Assembly (NCBI GenBank): GCA_947579665.1
Contig: CANPUZ010000031.1
Coordinates: forward strand, 496,001 to 560,000
Origin: Sympetrum striolatum
Taxonomy: Eukaryota; Arthropoda; Insecta; Odonata; Libellulidae
DNA: 64,000 nucleotides
Reading direction: 5' to 3'
Shown here: piece by piece, positions 38,510-48,049 of the stretch
How positions within the stretch are numbered: the stretch's first letter is position 1
How the letters are laid out: each line of letters opens with the position of its first letter
Position numbers and translations under genes: made by a program
The notes under the pieces: generated by a model
What the model saw: the letters and a program-made list of their open reading frames with translations, nothing else
Told to the model about the DNA's origin: nothing
Database searches by the model: none

Positions 38510-40430
38510 ATGGGGATACATATACAGACCACATTGATTACATTTTGGCAAGGAAGAGGGTTAGAAATAGTTTTCCTGGTGCTGGTTTAGATTTGGATTA
38601 TAACCTGGTAGTGATGAAAACCAAGCTTACATTTAGAAAGATTTTTCGGGTACACCATAACTGAATTTGGAAGCTCTGAGGGATGGGAAGGATAGCGAAG
38701 TCTCTTAGTAAAGCCCTTCATCATAAAGGAAGGGAGCTAATGAGGAATGGAAAAAGATTAAAAGCAGCGTCAAGAATATGGCTCAATAAACTGATGAAAG
38801 GGATAAACGAAAAAATTTAGGAAACCTTGGGTAACTGTAGAAATGTTAAATAAAATGGAGGAAAGAAGGAAATGGAAAATAGTCAACATCAAGCGCAGAA
38901 TGTGCAGAGCATAAAACAACGAACTAAGAAGGGAAACTAATAAGGCTAGGGAACATGGTGGAAGGGGCAGTGCAATGAAATAGAAAAGCTGGTGGAAAGC
39001 GGGAGGGCAGACCTAATGTATAGTAAAGTAACGGGGAATAGAATTAGTAATATAATGGTGATGGTTAAATACAGCATGGGAAATCTATTAAGGGATCCAG
39101 TCAACATAAGGGGAAGATGGAAGGAATACGTTGAGGAATTGTATGGAAATAACATGAAACCCACCAGCAGAGAGGAAGAAGTTGATGTTGTAGGTTTCAT
39201 GGGTATTTCACCTTCTTGCGGGTGCTTTCCATATGCAGTGTATATTTTTCTTAAACTAAACCTTTTGTTTTTAAACCCGCAGTGTAGTTTTCTTCCTTTT
39301 TACTTGTTTCAATAAATCCGTTTCTTTAAACTACGAAAGGTAAGAAGAAACTTAAAAGTCTGAATCTCGCACTAATGAAGTTCTTTTATTATTATAATTA
39401 TTATTGCGTTGGACCTGTAAATGAAACAGAACTGCGAGAGGAAATAAAACAACAGGGGTCGACGAGATCCCGTTTGAGTACCTTAAGAACCTGGTGGACA
39501 AGGGTAAGAAATATTTCTACGATCTATGCAGGAATATTTACGAGGCAGGGAGAAGGCCAGAGGATTTTACCAAAACTATCTTGGCTCCTTCACAGAAAAA
39601 GAACAACGTTACTGAATGTTGGGATTATCGTGCGATTGGCCTGACCTGGCAGAAACTTCTTAAGAGTCCTGAATCGATGGAGTGGGAAAAATAAAAGGGT
39701 AAATTGGCGATTTGGTTTCCAGAGAGAGAAACGAGCAAAAGATTCAATTTATGAGAGTACTTGCAGAACGAAACCTAGAATTTCATTAGGACTTATGTTT
39801 AGATTTTGAAAAGGCTTTCGATAGAGCCCAGTGCCCAAAACTGATGGATATATTAAAGAAGTATGGGTTAGACTGGAAAGATGGGAGATTGGTTCAGAAG
39901 TTGCATCTGAATCAAACAGCCCGCTGATGGAGAATCGGAATGGGCTGAGTTTAGTAGGGGGGTCGGGCAAAGGCATTTTTTGCATGTCACCAACTCTTCT
40001 TAATATATATATGCTGAGTAAATGGCGAAAGAAACTTGGGAAGAGATTGATATGGCGGTAAAGGTTAGAGAAGTAGTGAAGACTGTGATTCCAAAAAGAG
40101 TTTAGAAATTGTAATAAAGACAAGTACACTTTACAATAAACAGAGAGAATTTGGGATTAAAATTAACATAAGTAATGAGGTTTACTAAAGGAATTAAGGA
40201 TAAGAAAACGATAAGGAATAGTGAAAATTAGAGCAGGTGGATAACCTTTTTGTGCTTGGGTTGGAAAGCACCCTTTCTTGACATGGAAGGTGCAAAGATG
40301 AAGTTCATAAAAGTCCAAGAAAGCTTTCGTGAAGCGAAGGGAAATTATGACAAATTATGATAAAGTAATGTAAACAGATTTCTTCAGAATATGAATTGTT
40401 TGGTGTTTTACTGTAAGGGTGTAAAGCGTG
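38510..40430 (+). pseudogene. near-complete but decayed non-LTR retrotransposon ORF2 (RTE-like/'craniofacial' group)
   Basis: Domains appear in order over about 1.9 kb. The endonuclease end is TDHIDYILARKRVRNSFPGA then LDYNLVVMKTKLTF (38.53-38.65 kb; the usual SDHN is degraded). A linker reads LLRDPVNIRGRWKEYVEELY (39.09-39.15 kb). RT fingers follow, with IYEAGRRPEDFTKTILAP and a degraded WDYRAIGL (39.53-39.65 kb). Then come RVLAERNLEFH, DFEKAFDRAQCPKLMDILKK (motif A, Asp present, near 39.8 kb) and KLHLNQTA. The tail contains MRFTKGIKDKKTI. Motif C is not readable. Many stops, frameshifts and a 0.2-kb insertion make it inactive. Confidence 0.9.
39196..39404. other. insertion of unknown type inside the 38.5-40.4 kb LINE relic
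   Basis: LINE homology stops after REEEVDV and resumes at GPVNETELREEIKQ. The intervening roughly 0.2 kb is T-rich, carries an AATAAA (near 39312) and a TTATTATTATAATTATTATT run near 39386-39405. I saw no clear terminal repeats or target duplication. It may be a short SINE-like insertion or a rearrangement. Confidence 0.45.
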
Positions 40431-40499
40431 GACCTAAATAAAGGAGGAAGTCAAACATTGAAGTGTAAACTTGACTATGCTTAATATCGACTGTTTTCT

Positions 40500-40745
40500 T
40501 ATCAATTCGATGGCGTGCGTACTCTCGGTAGGTTTGTTTGCCCCATTTTTCATTGATATTTCACTACGGCAGATTAGTTTTCCCTAAGAATTTCTTAGGT
40601 ATTTTATCTACAATTCTTCTGATTTTTTCCCTTATACTATCAATTTAAAATAATTACTTTACAAAATACGAGAATGGGTTATATATAAGACGAGGCATTT
40701 AGTCTCAATCTCGCTCGAATAAAGACATAATGATTACTAATATCA
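40500..40745 (+). repeat. non-LTR retrotransposon 3' UTR, copy 2 of the 36.2 kb end
   Basis: TTTTCCCTAAGAATTTCTTA, a later CTTCTGATTTTTTCCCTT, and the end GCTCGAATAAAGACATAATG align with the 3' UTR at 36195-36370 (TTTTTTCCTAAGAATATCTTA, ATTCTGATTGTTTTCACCT, CCCGATTAAAGACGTATTAT). Only the 3' end is present, so it is a severely 5'-truncated insertion. Confidence 0.65.
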
Positions 40746-40879
40746 AACGAGTTACATACTTGAAATATCTTAGGTATAGGTATACTTGAAACTAACCCCT
40801 TGAATTGATCAGGTGATATGTAAACTTCTCCTTTTATATGCCAAATTGGAAATTACGCCTAATTGAACCATGTTCCTTT

Positions 40880-40884
40880 ATAGG
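40880..40884 (+). promoter_or_regulatory. candidate 3' splice site upstream of the precursor exon
   Basis: The run TGTTCCTTTATAG (40871-40883) ends in AG and precedes GTGGTGCTCCAAAATG. If used, the exon starts at 40884 and the start codon lies 13 nt inside it. Insect neuropeptide genes often have a short 5' non-coding first exon, which I did not find. Confidence 0.4.
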
Positions 40885-40896
40885 TGGTGCTCCAAA

Positions 40897-41292
40897 ATGA
40901 TCCTCACTGGCTTCTTCTCCCTCCCCTTGCTGCTCGCTGTGCTACCCCCGTATGCCGAAGCCACATCTCTAGGCTCGCCAAGGGCCCTCATCATCGCCTG
41001 GCCCATACCCTCTGCAGAGGAAGATGCGGTCGCGGCGGTGGACGACGCCGAAGAGGAAGGCTTATCGGAAGGACAATCCTCTAACCCGCTTAAGAGGGCT
41101 CTGTCCATTCTCTCGCGATGGCGCTCCTTCGCTGCTCCTCTGGATCCTCCAGTGGTGCCCAGATTTGGTCTGCCAGATCGGCGTAGGTTACCGTCCAAGC
41201 AGTTGCCGGACACAGATTTCGTGTCCGCGCAGACAAGGGCCGGCACGAGCGCCATGAGACCGCTAGGGCAGCCCCTTCGTTGGGGTCGGTAG
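40897..41292 (+). CDS. putative neuropeptide precursor ending in an amidation signal (PLRW-G-R)
   Basis: Seen: a 131-residue frame. It starts at ATG 40897 (CCAAAATG, good insect context) with a signal peptide: MILTGFFSLPLLLAVLPPYA, cleavage probably after AEA near residue 23. An acidic spacer with EEDAVAAVDDAEEEG (about 40-54) follows. Processing sites are KR (near 66) and DRRR (near 97). The C-terminus is RPLGQPLRWGR followed directly by a stop, so Gly-Arg would give a C-terminal PLRW-amide. Codons are GC-rich at third positions, unlike every flanking element. Known: secreted precursors with one basic-flanked, Gly-amidated peptide are typical of insect neuropeptides. Inferred: a single-copy peptide hormone gene. 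It may be the insect 'hanSolin' precursor, which I recall only vaguely as RW-amide-ending; a short-NPF-like (LRW-amide) relative is less likely. An ATG nine codons upstream (40870) is in frame but lacks the signal-peptide fit. A splice alternative is given separately. Confidence 0.72.
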   Translation: MILTGFFSLPLLLAVLPPYAEATSLGSPRALIIAWPIPSAEEDAVAAVDDAEEEGLSEGQSSNPLKRALSILSRWRSFAAPLDPPVVPRFGLPDRRRLPSKQLPDTDFVSAQTRAGTSAMRPLGQPLRWGR

Positions 41293-41560
41293 GGTAATGG
41301 TTCTTGATGAGAGGGATGGGAGCGATTTGCTTTCAACTTATGGGGGACACGAACGGGCAATTCCGGGTTGGAGAGCCATTTCCTGTCTTCGAAATAAAGA
41401 TCGAAAATATTTACCCTTACCTCTTCCCCTCTCGTCACATTGGCTCAGGCAGTCAGAGTCACTCCTCCTCCTTGCAGTGGTCGACGGCCGGAATACAAGG
41501 ATACTAACAGTTCCTTCTCAAGGATATGGACAGATTCCCTGTATTCTCAAGGAAAAGTGA
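41289..41560 (+). other. possible retained intron and alternative 3' coding exon, or 3' UTR
   Basis: The stop codon overlaps a donor-like CG|GTAGGG (GT at 41289-41290). A pyrimidine-rich tract ending GGCTCAG (AG at 41447-41448) could be its acceptor. Joining them keeps the frame and adds residues beginning QSESLLLLAVVDG, to a TGA at 41558-41560, for about 167 residues in total. Alternatively this is 3' UTR, with AATAAA at 41393-41398. The added tail has no processing sites I recognise, so I favour the unspliced stop. Confidence 0.35.
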
Positions 41561-41569
41561 AATGAACGA

Positions 41570-44060
41570 GAGAGGAGACCTGGCGAATCAATGAGAAAAA
41601 TTAGTTTTACTTATAGTTCGCGTCGCAGTGTATTTATTTTATTCCAGATTCCGAGTTTGTTGGGCTTTGTTCATGGTGCGAGTGATCCCTTGCGCATTAG
41701 AAAGGAGCAAATAACTGTGATTAAAGCAGCAATTAAATACGTGAACGCATTTAATGATTAAATTATTTCTCTTCGAACATACATTTCCTTTTCGTTCCAC
41801 GAAACCTCCGATGAATGCAAAAAATATAATATTTTGCCGACTAATGTGATGCGCAGAAAAGGCGAAAAATAAGAATCCGTATTTTGCTTATTTCGGAAAC
41901 CATTCTCTGTCGTCGAAAATGTATGATGGATTCCACCTGTACATTGGTTCTTATTGTACGTTGCTGTATAATAATATTATAATAAATATAATTTGTGAAA
42001 TTATGTAGTTATCTTCTCTCCAAAACCAAATCAACAGGAAGGATAATTCAGTATTTATAGGAACAGTAATATTTAAAGGAAGGAATGGAAATAAGAGTCA
42101 CACAATACGAAAATATAATTGTGCTGTGATTGCTTCAGTCAGCATGTAACTGAAATCGTAAATTACGAAATCGTCATGCAAATTGAACTAGTCATATAAA
42201 GCACTATCCAAATTCAGTATGCTTCAATTATTGTTTCGAATAGAATCTTTCCTATTTTTCGCCTGGATTGACTGACTTTTATTTCAGTTTTGATTTCGAA
42301 AGGCTTTCTTACTTAGTTTAGGTAGTTTCTCAAATTTATCCTTAAACTGCTTTCGATGACAGCGAACTCTCATGGCTAAGAGTAGAAGTAAAAAATTGCG
42401 ACATGACTGGGACTCGAAGCCAGGTCTCCCATCTTTTTCAGCACTGAGCCGTCAAATAAGAGGGATCTGGGTTCCAGTCACATTTTCTTCTTCTTGTTCA
42501 ACCTTGGGTTCAAACTTGCACGCTTTTTCAGGCACCAACTAGTTGCGGAGTCAGTCTACAGTTGATACTGAATTAGAATGTCCGCATTTAGAACGTCATT
42601 TTAATAAAACGGTTACTTTCCGATGTAAATCTGAAGATAGCCATCTCAACAGAAAGCACACCTCTTCAGATAAGAAGCAAATTTCGTCATACATAAACGG
42701 AAACTGGAGGTTTGAAAGGGTAATAAAGATGTAATATTGTTAAAGTAGGGAATGTTGTGATGGATTAAGAAAAATACAGTCAATGAGCTCCATAAACTTC
42801 TCTCGTTTGCCAAAAAGGCCACGCTAAACACGGTTAGAGACTTCTTTCTCAAGATTCCTTTTTCGTCAACTTCCCCGAAAGGGCGCCGATCGACTTTTTA
42901 AACTTCACAAATTATGAAGTGCGCCGCAAATATGTTAGAAGGCTTAATATAATACATATAATTATTCGCATAATTACAGCTTTAGTGCACAATCATTTCT
43001 TAATTTGTTATTTCTATGTTTCACTTAAAATTTAGTTACTTTAATAACGAATGAGATAATTACCTCACATGAGCATTACCCTGAATACCAATTACTATAA
43101 TACGAAAAGCAAGCCTCAATGAGAAACATCTACTGATCCATAAAATTCAGTCTCTGGCGATGTCGGGTTTTGTTTCCATTTATTTTTTTAATAAATACTG
43201 TGGAAAAAGTACAAATTGTTATTTTCCATCTACTGATCGATCTTATCTCGTTTCATTGTTTTCTGCCTCCATTCCTTCAATTCACATATCAAACATCATC
43301 ATTACCTACGTTAGATCACTTGGATTTCCTTGAATATTTATAACGAATGAAGAAGTCCATTTAACTTCGATATCATAGCGAAGATAAGTAATTTAATTCC
43401 ACATCATGGTGGAGAATGGCGAAACGGTCTTCTCGAAGACCTGGCTTCGTGTGGCCAAAAGACAGTATAAACCGAACATCTTCAACATTTCGAAAAGATA
43501 CACATGTTTCCAAAGAGCAGTAGAATAATTTCGACATATTCATTATTTCATTTTCTCGGGTAGCAATTGTACGGCGAGTTTACAAGAGATTATTAAAAAT
43601 TCCGAACAGAAGTTGAGGGAGTCTCACTCTAAGCCTCTTACAGGAGCGAGTCCTCCTTCCTTCTCAATGGGATTGAAATTTGGAAAAGAAATGAATATAA
43701 CAGAAGACTCTTTGCCAACTTCTATGAAAATGTGATTTCTTGCTAAAAAAATACATTCGAATGTGTGAAATATTCAAATGTAAGCTCGCGAAAGTTAATA
43801 TAAAAAACTAAATAAATGTACCAGAGTGATTGTACGTAAATGACTCGTATTATTGACGCTATGAGAAATATTAAATAATGAGGAATGGCTCCATTTGTTT
43901 TGTATTTGACTTGCAAATTGGGAACATATGAATCTAATTTAAACTAAGGCGCATACGCTCTATCCTATTTAACTTGTTTGCAAATTATTGTTACATAATT
44001 ATTGCAAAATGATTGGATTTTATGATCCTGCTCGTCGTTTTTTTAAATTTCTGGACTTCA
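41570..44060. other. non-coding DNA; weak tRNA-like motif near 42.4 kb
   Basis: About 2.5 kb with no recognisable exon. GGGACTCGAAGCCAGG near 42410-42425 is a reverse-oriented T-arm/B-box-like motif, perhaps a SINE scrap. Further exons of the precursor gene could lie here but none was recognised. Confidence 0.4.
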
Positions 44061-44064
44061 AAAA

Positions 44065-44410
44065 GAAACAGGGTGCCAAACTTGAGAAATTCTTACAAAA
44101 AAGGGAAGTTCCGGATATTTCGGAAAAACGTTAAAGTTCGTTGATATATAATTGCTTTTGAGAGGAACTAATGGAAAAAATAACAGTACAGGAATCTAGC
44201 ATATCTGTTTGTCTTACAAATCGCTGAATGTTTTATGCTCTAAGATGATTCTTTGCTCATTTAAAGCAACAAAATGGCGGACACCTTTTTCGGACAAATT
44301 TCGAGATAAAGTAAGGAAATCAACTAAGTAAACAGCGATGGACTATCAAGTCTCTTATACCATGTCAATTTACAAGGCTTCTAGAAATATAATCTGAAGA
44401 CACTGTTTCA
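44065..44410 (+). mobile_element. diverged Transib long-arm relic
   Basis: It aligns with about 350 bp of the Transib arm at 53384-53710 in the same order and nearly equal spacing. Landmarks are GGGTGCCAAACTTGAGAAATT against GGGGTCAAAGTTGAGCAAATT, CCGGATATTTCGGAAAA, CAAAATGGCGGAC (44270, against 53581), AAAGTAAGGAAAT, TTATACCA, and AAGGCTTCTAGAA then ATCTGAA. The outer 150 bp with the heptamer are not recognisable. It is older than the 53-57 kb copy. Confidence 0.6.
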
Positions 44411-44414
44411 TTTC

Positions 44415-45790
44415 ACTTTCTACCCTTTGATTGCGGTGGATTTTTCGTAAGCGCTGAGGGGGCCGGCTGGGCGCCATAGATTCCCCAAATTCAGTTTGGT
44501 TGTCTTTTTGGTTATGTTGAGTCGAAATTTTGCTTCTTTAATGTAACATTCTAGCAAATCTTATTAAGAACTTATTTAAATACACTTTAATATATGCGTT
44601 TGAGATCTTTACTTTAGATAATAAATGCGAAATTGAGAAATTTTGGCACATTAGTGACATACATAGTCTATACTATATTTTTACCAGTAAAAAGAATTCT
44701 GGCGATTTTTCCATTTTCTATGCTGTCAAAAATACTGTTAACACAATTGAGAAATTTTCACATCTGGCAATTTTAACCGACCCTTATTTTATGGGCCCTG
44801 AGTTAAGTACGGTTTGTGGCACTCTAGCGCAATGCCAACATCCGTACGCATCCGCTCATTTGCTAGGGCTATTGGGCACGTGCCTTTGGGGTTGGTAGGA
44901 AAGAGAAAATATTTCGGAAGTTTCAGTTTTAGTCTTTATTTGAAGGTTAGTTCCTAGTGAATTTGCTTTCCGGATATCCTGCGACAGTATTTTGGCTTCG
45001 AGAGACTCAACGAGATACAACGTCGATCCGTTTGTCTTGGGACTGTTATTTGGAAATCTTTAGTTGATCCATCACATAAGGTATGATTAATTTATCAAAA
45101 TAAGAAAAATATCGGTGAATGGCGTCTAAATAAGATTTTTGGAAAATTTGATAATATTTTTACCAAAAGTGATTGGAATCTTAAATGTTTTTATGCCGAA
45201 AATTGCGTATCCAAGTAGTGAATTGGGTACTCTTCATCATTCAAGATGGAGAATTAAGCAACAGAACCTTGTTTATTTCCGGTTTTTAAATAGGCTTTTA
45301 CTTGACGTTTATTGAAACGTAGGATTGTCTTTTGTGAAATGCATTTTTTCGGAATTACTCGATTGGTGCTTCATTAAGAAATTATCAAACTGAAGGAAAC
45401 CAAATCAATCCTGGATCGAAAGAATCATCTGCTGAATTTTTTGATTTTCAATTTGAACTTGGAAGATTACCCTGAGGAGAATGATTTTCTTAAGTACTGT
45501 CATGGTTATGTTTTCTTTAAGCCATACTTCAGGAAATAGAGGGATTGCAAACAAAATAACGAATACTTTATTAGAAGTAATTGTTATTGGTTAAATGTAC
45601 GTATGAATTTTCCTGATAGTGTTCTTCGATACTTACCTACTACATCTACGCCCTCAAGTAAGTATATGCAGATCTAAATTTACCATCCTAAAATTATTTA
45701 ATTTTCTAGTGTCATTAATATTTTCATTCTCATGATAGCCCCGTAATAGAGATCGGCAACGGTTAACCGTACCGACCCTTTTTTGGGCGC
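44415..45790. other. non-coding DNA, nothing recognised
   Basis: AT-rich except for a short GC patch (44452-44475). No gene or element end identified. Confidence 0.45.
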
Positions 45791-46397
45791 CTTAGGCCCA
45801 GCGCACACGGAGCGACTATTTTGTGACTACAGTTGGAAACCAGTTGCGTCTGCAACCAGTTTGCAACTGAAACAAAACTTCTGTCCGCACACGGGTGTAC
45901 TGACGAAGGGCTGGTTGTGGATCAGTTGCGTCTATCGCGCTATCAGTGGAGTGATAGCGCGTGATAATTTAGTGATAATAGCGTAGATAATATTTAGTGA
46001 TTCTTAAAAGGTCTGTGAACTATAATTCATTTATGTTATTAAAATACTTCAGCTATTCATTAAATTCTATGTGCGAGTAATGAAAATCGATAAATAACAT
46101 TTTTTTTACGTTTTGTACGGATGAAAACCATGGGAAAAAATAAGAAAAAGTGAGCCTTGAATAGTAAAATAACCGATTAACTAAGAAAATTGCTCCAATG
46201 AGTACGGTCAATTTTCTATCCAAAAATCAATTGAAACAGAAACATTTGTACAGAACAATCAGAGTAGAAAATCATTTCCACTTACAGAAATGAAATGGAC
46301 ATATCAGAGCCATCTTCCGACTCGGTACCTTCTCATTTTCGGAGTCATTATCTGCATCGTCCAGAATTAAAAGACTACCTAAATCTCCAACTTATTC

Positions 46398-46851
46398 TCA
46401 CCTTTTCTTTTTGGAAAGTTCATGTACACTGGAAATGATGGGTCCGGATGTTAACAGAAGCCTTCGGAATAAGTCATCATTAGCTGCCATTCTGGAATGT
46501 TTCTCCCTGAATCGACGAACGTCTTTATTCCTCGCCTCCAAAGCCTCTTCCGAAAGCTGACCGATTGGAATTATAGCATCTTTTGCTATAGATGCTACAT
46601 GAACCAAAATCTTATGGACGGTTGGTGGCATATAATACCAACTATAAAGCCGTACATAAAGTCTTGCGGTGATATTGCAATAATTTTCAAATTCCGAATA
46701 ATTTATTGAGTAGCCACTTGAAAGCGCTTTCAGAATCACAGAAAAACGTAGAATTAGCTCCTCCTCAATCCCTGAATGGAAACTATGTTCAATAATAATT
46801 TGATATACAATGAAACTGCTTGAGTGTAATTCAATTGTAATTATATCTGAT
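46398..46851 (-). pseudogene. Transib/RAG1-type transposase C-terminal fragment
   Basis: The open frame runs from a stop near 46852 to 46398. It begins SDIITIELHSS and includes EEELILRFSVILKALSSGYS, ITARLYVRLYSWYYMPPTVH, KILVH and IGQLSEEALEARNKD, then VRRFREKHSR, ANDDLFRRLLLTSGPIIS and KKKR at the end. From memory this matches the C-terminal part of Transib transposases and aligns with the RAG1 core end (HK.L.H; SE.NE..NK..RRFR). The catalytic Glu is in EALEARNKD. The preceding Asp regions and any start codon are missing, so it is a fragment. Its relation to the surrounding 2.24-kb TIR element is unresolved. Confidence 0.75.
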
Positions 46852-47674
46852 TAACCAGATTGTTGGCAGTCTTTTTAATTGAAAGTAAATCGGCTTGCCC
46901 ATCAAAATTTGTAATCGTTCGATTTTTCACGTATGTCTTCATACCTATTAAGCTACCGATTAAACTGTCGGCTATTGAAAAGCGTGTGCGGAGGCTCTGT
47001 GTTCAAGTTTTCAACTCATCGCCGAAAGAAGATGCCGACAAAAGTTGAAATTTTCAATATAAAAGTGGTGGAAGCAGTAGAAAAGTATCCTTGCTTGAAT
47101 GATTAATCATGTTATATGAATTTAAAATAGAAATAGGCGCTATTCCTCTCACGCCATACCAAGTTCAGGAGGAAAAGCACTGTTAATCTGAGTCTCGCCA
47201 CGCGACCTAGAAGTCGTTATAAATTGCAAAAACACGAAAAACGCAGCAATTTCCTACTTTAACTTAATTCACAAACATCACACCATCACCCGATGCTAAT
47301 ATCTCGACGTCGGGAAGCGTCGATATAAACGATTTAGGACTTTGAATCAGAAAATGTATTGTATTTTGCAACATAAGCTTAGAATGCATATTTAGGGTTT
47401 AAATAAATTTTATTATATCATTAAAATTGTATTATTCTTATAGCTTTGAATTAAATTTTTATATACTTATCATTACAAATTAACGCTCAAAAGAGTCTTC
47501 ATTGCGATGCACATTTCAGGCATGGAAGCGAGAAAAAGTATCGCTAGCTTCACTTGCTCTATTTTGCTAACTTTGACTGCTTGCTGATTCCAAAATAAGA
47601 ATTTGAGAGATTCAAATAATAGTGGATTTGATAGTCCTCAGCAAGTACAATTATAATATAGCTACAAAAAAATC

Positions 47675-47733
47675 ATGGAAAAAAGTCGTAAAATTGAGTT
47701 TTGACCAGCTTTTTTTGATTTCCGACCACTGTG
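47675..47733 (-). mobile_element. Transib terminus scrap with CACTGTG end
   Basis: TTTTGACCAGCTTTTTTTGA, then TTTCCGACCACTGTG (ending 47733), matches the right end of the 53-57 kb element (TTTTGGCCAGCTTTTTTCGA, TTCTAGCCCACTGTG). The next five bases are AGACG, a possible but unpaired target site. No partner end was found. Confidence 0.6.
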
Positions 47734-48049
47734 AGACGTTGTTAACTATTATCAATACCGAAGACGGCGAAGAGAGCATTGGGTTCACCATTATTTCAGC
47801 AAGAATGAGAAAGAATGCGAAAAACATTACGTGCAACTGAAGTCTGCAACGCAACTTCAACCGCGGGCCCACGGTTGCATGTGACTGGTTTCAGACTGGT
47901 TTGAGATCGTCAAAAACCAGTCGCGTCGTGTGCGCCTCCCGACTCCAATACATAGCCGAGGTCACAAAACAGTTGCGCGCGCAACTGGTTTGCAACTGTA
48001 GCTGCAGAACAGTCGCACCGTGTGCGCTGGGCCTAATGCGCTGGGCCAT

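Larger units (their letters stand above)
45795..48033. mobile_element. 2.24-kb TIR DNA transposon, superfamily uncertain
   Basis: The ends are inverted repeats of about 54 bp with roughly 47 matches: GGCCCAGCGCACACGGAGCG on the left and, inward from the right, GGCCCAGCGCACACGGTGCG. Both continue through CTACAGTTG.AAACCAGTTG. Flanking TTA (left) and TAA (right) extend the inverted symmetry, so the true target duplication is unclear; a PIF/Harbinger-like TWA is one reading. Subterminal repeats of ACCAGT(T/C)GCG and GTGTGCGC occur on both sides, and the right outer GCGCTGGGCC is duplicated (48024-48033 and 48038-48047). The interior holds a Transib-type C-terminal fragment and a Transib terminus scrap, which may be captured or nested. 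Confidence 0.75.

Noticed and set aside
40878..41438. 186-codon minus-strand open frame opposite the putative precursor exon
   Set aside because: Longest frame in the window, but it has no recognisable domain or signal peptide and is explained by high GC on the opposite strand. The plus-strand reading has signal peptide, processing sites and an amidation motif.
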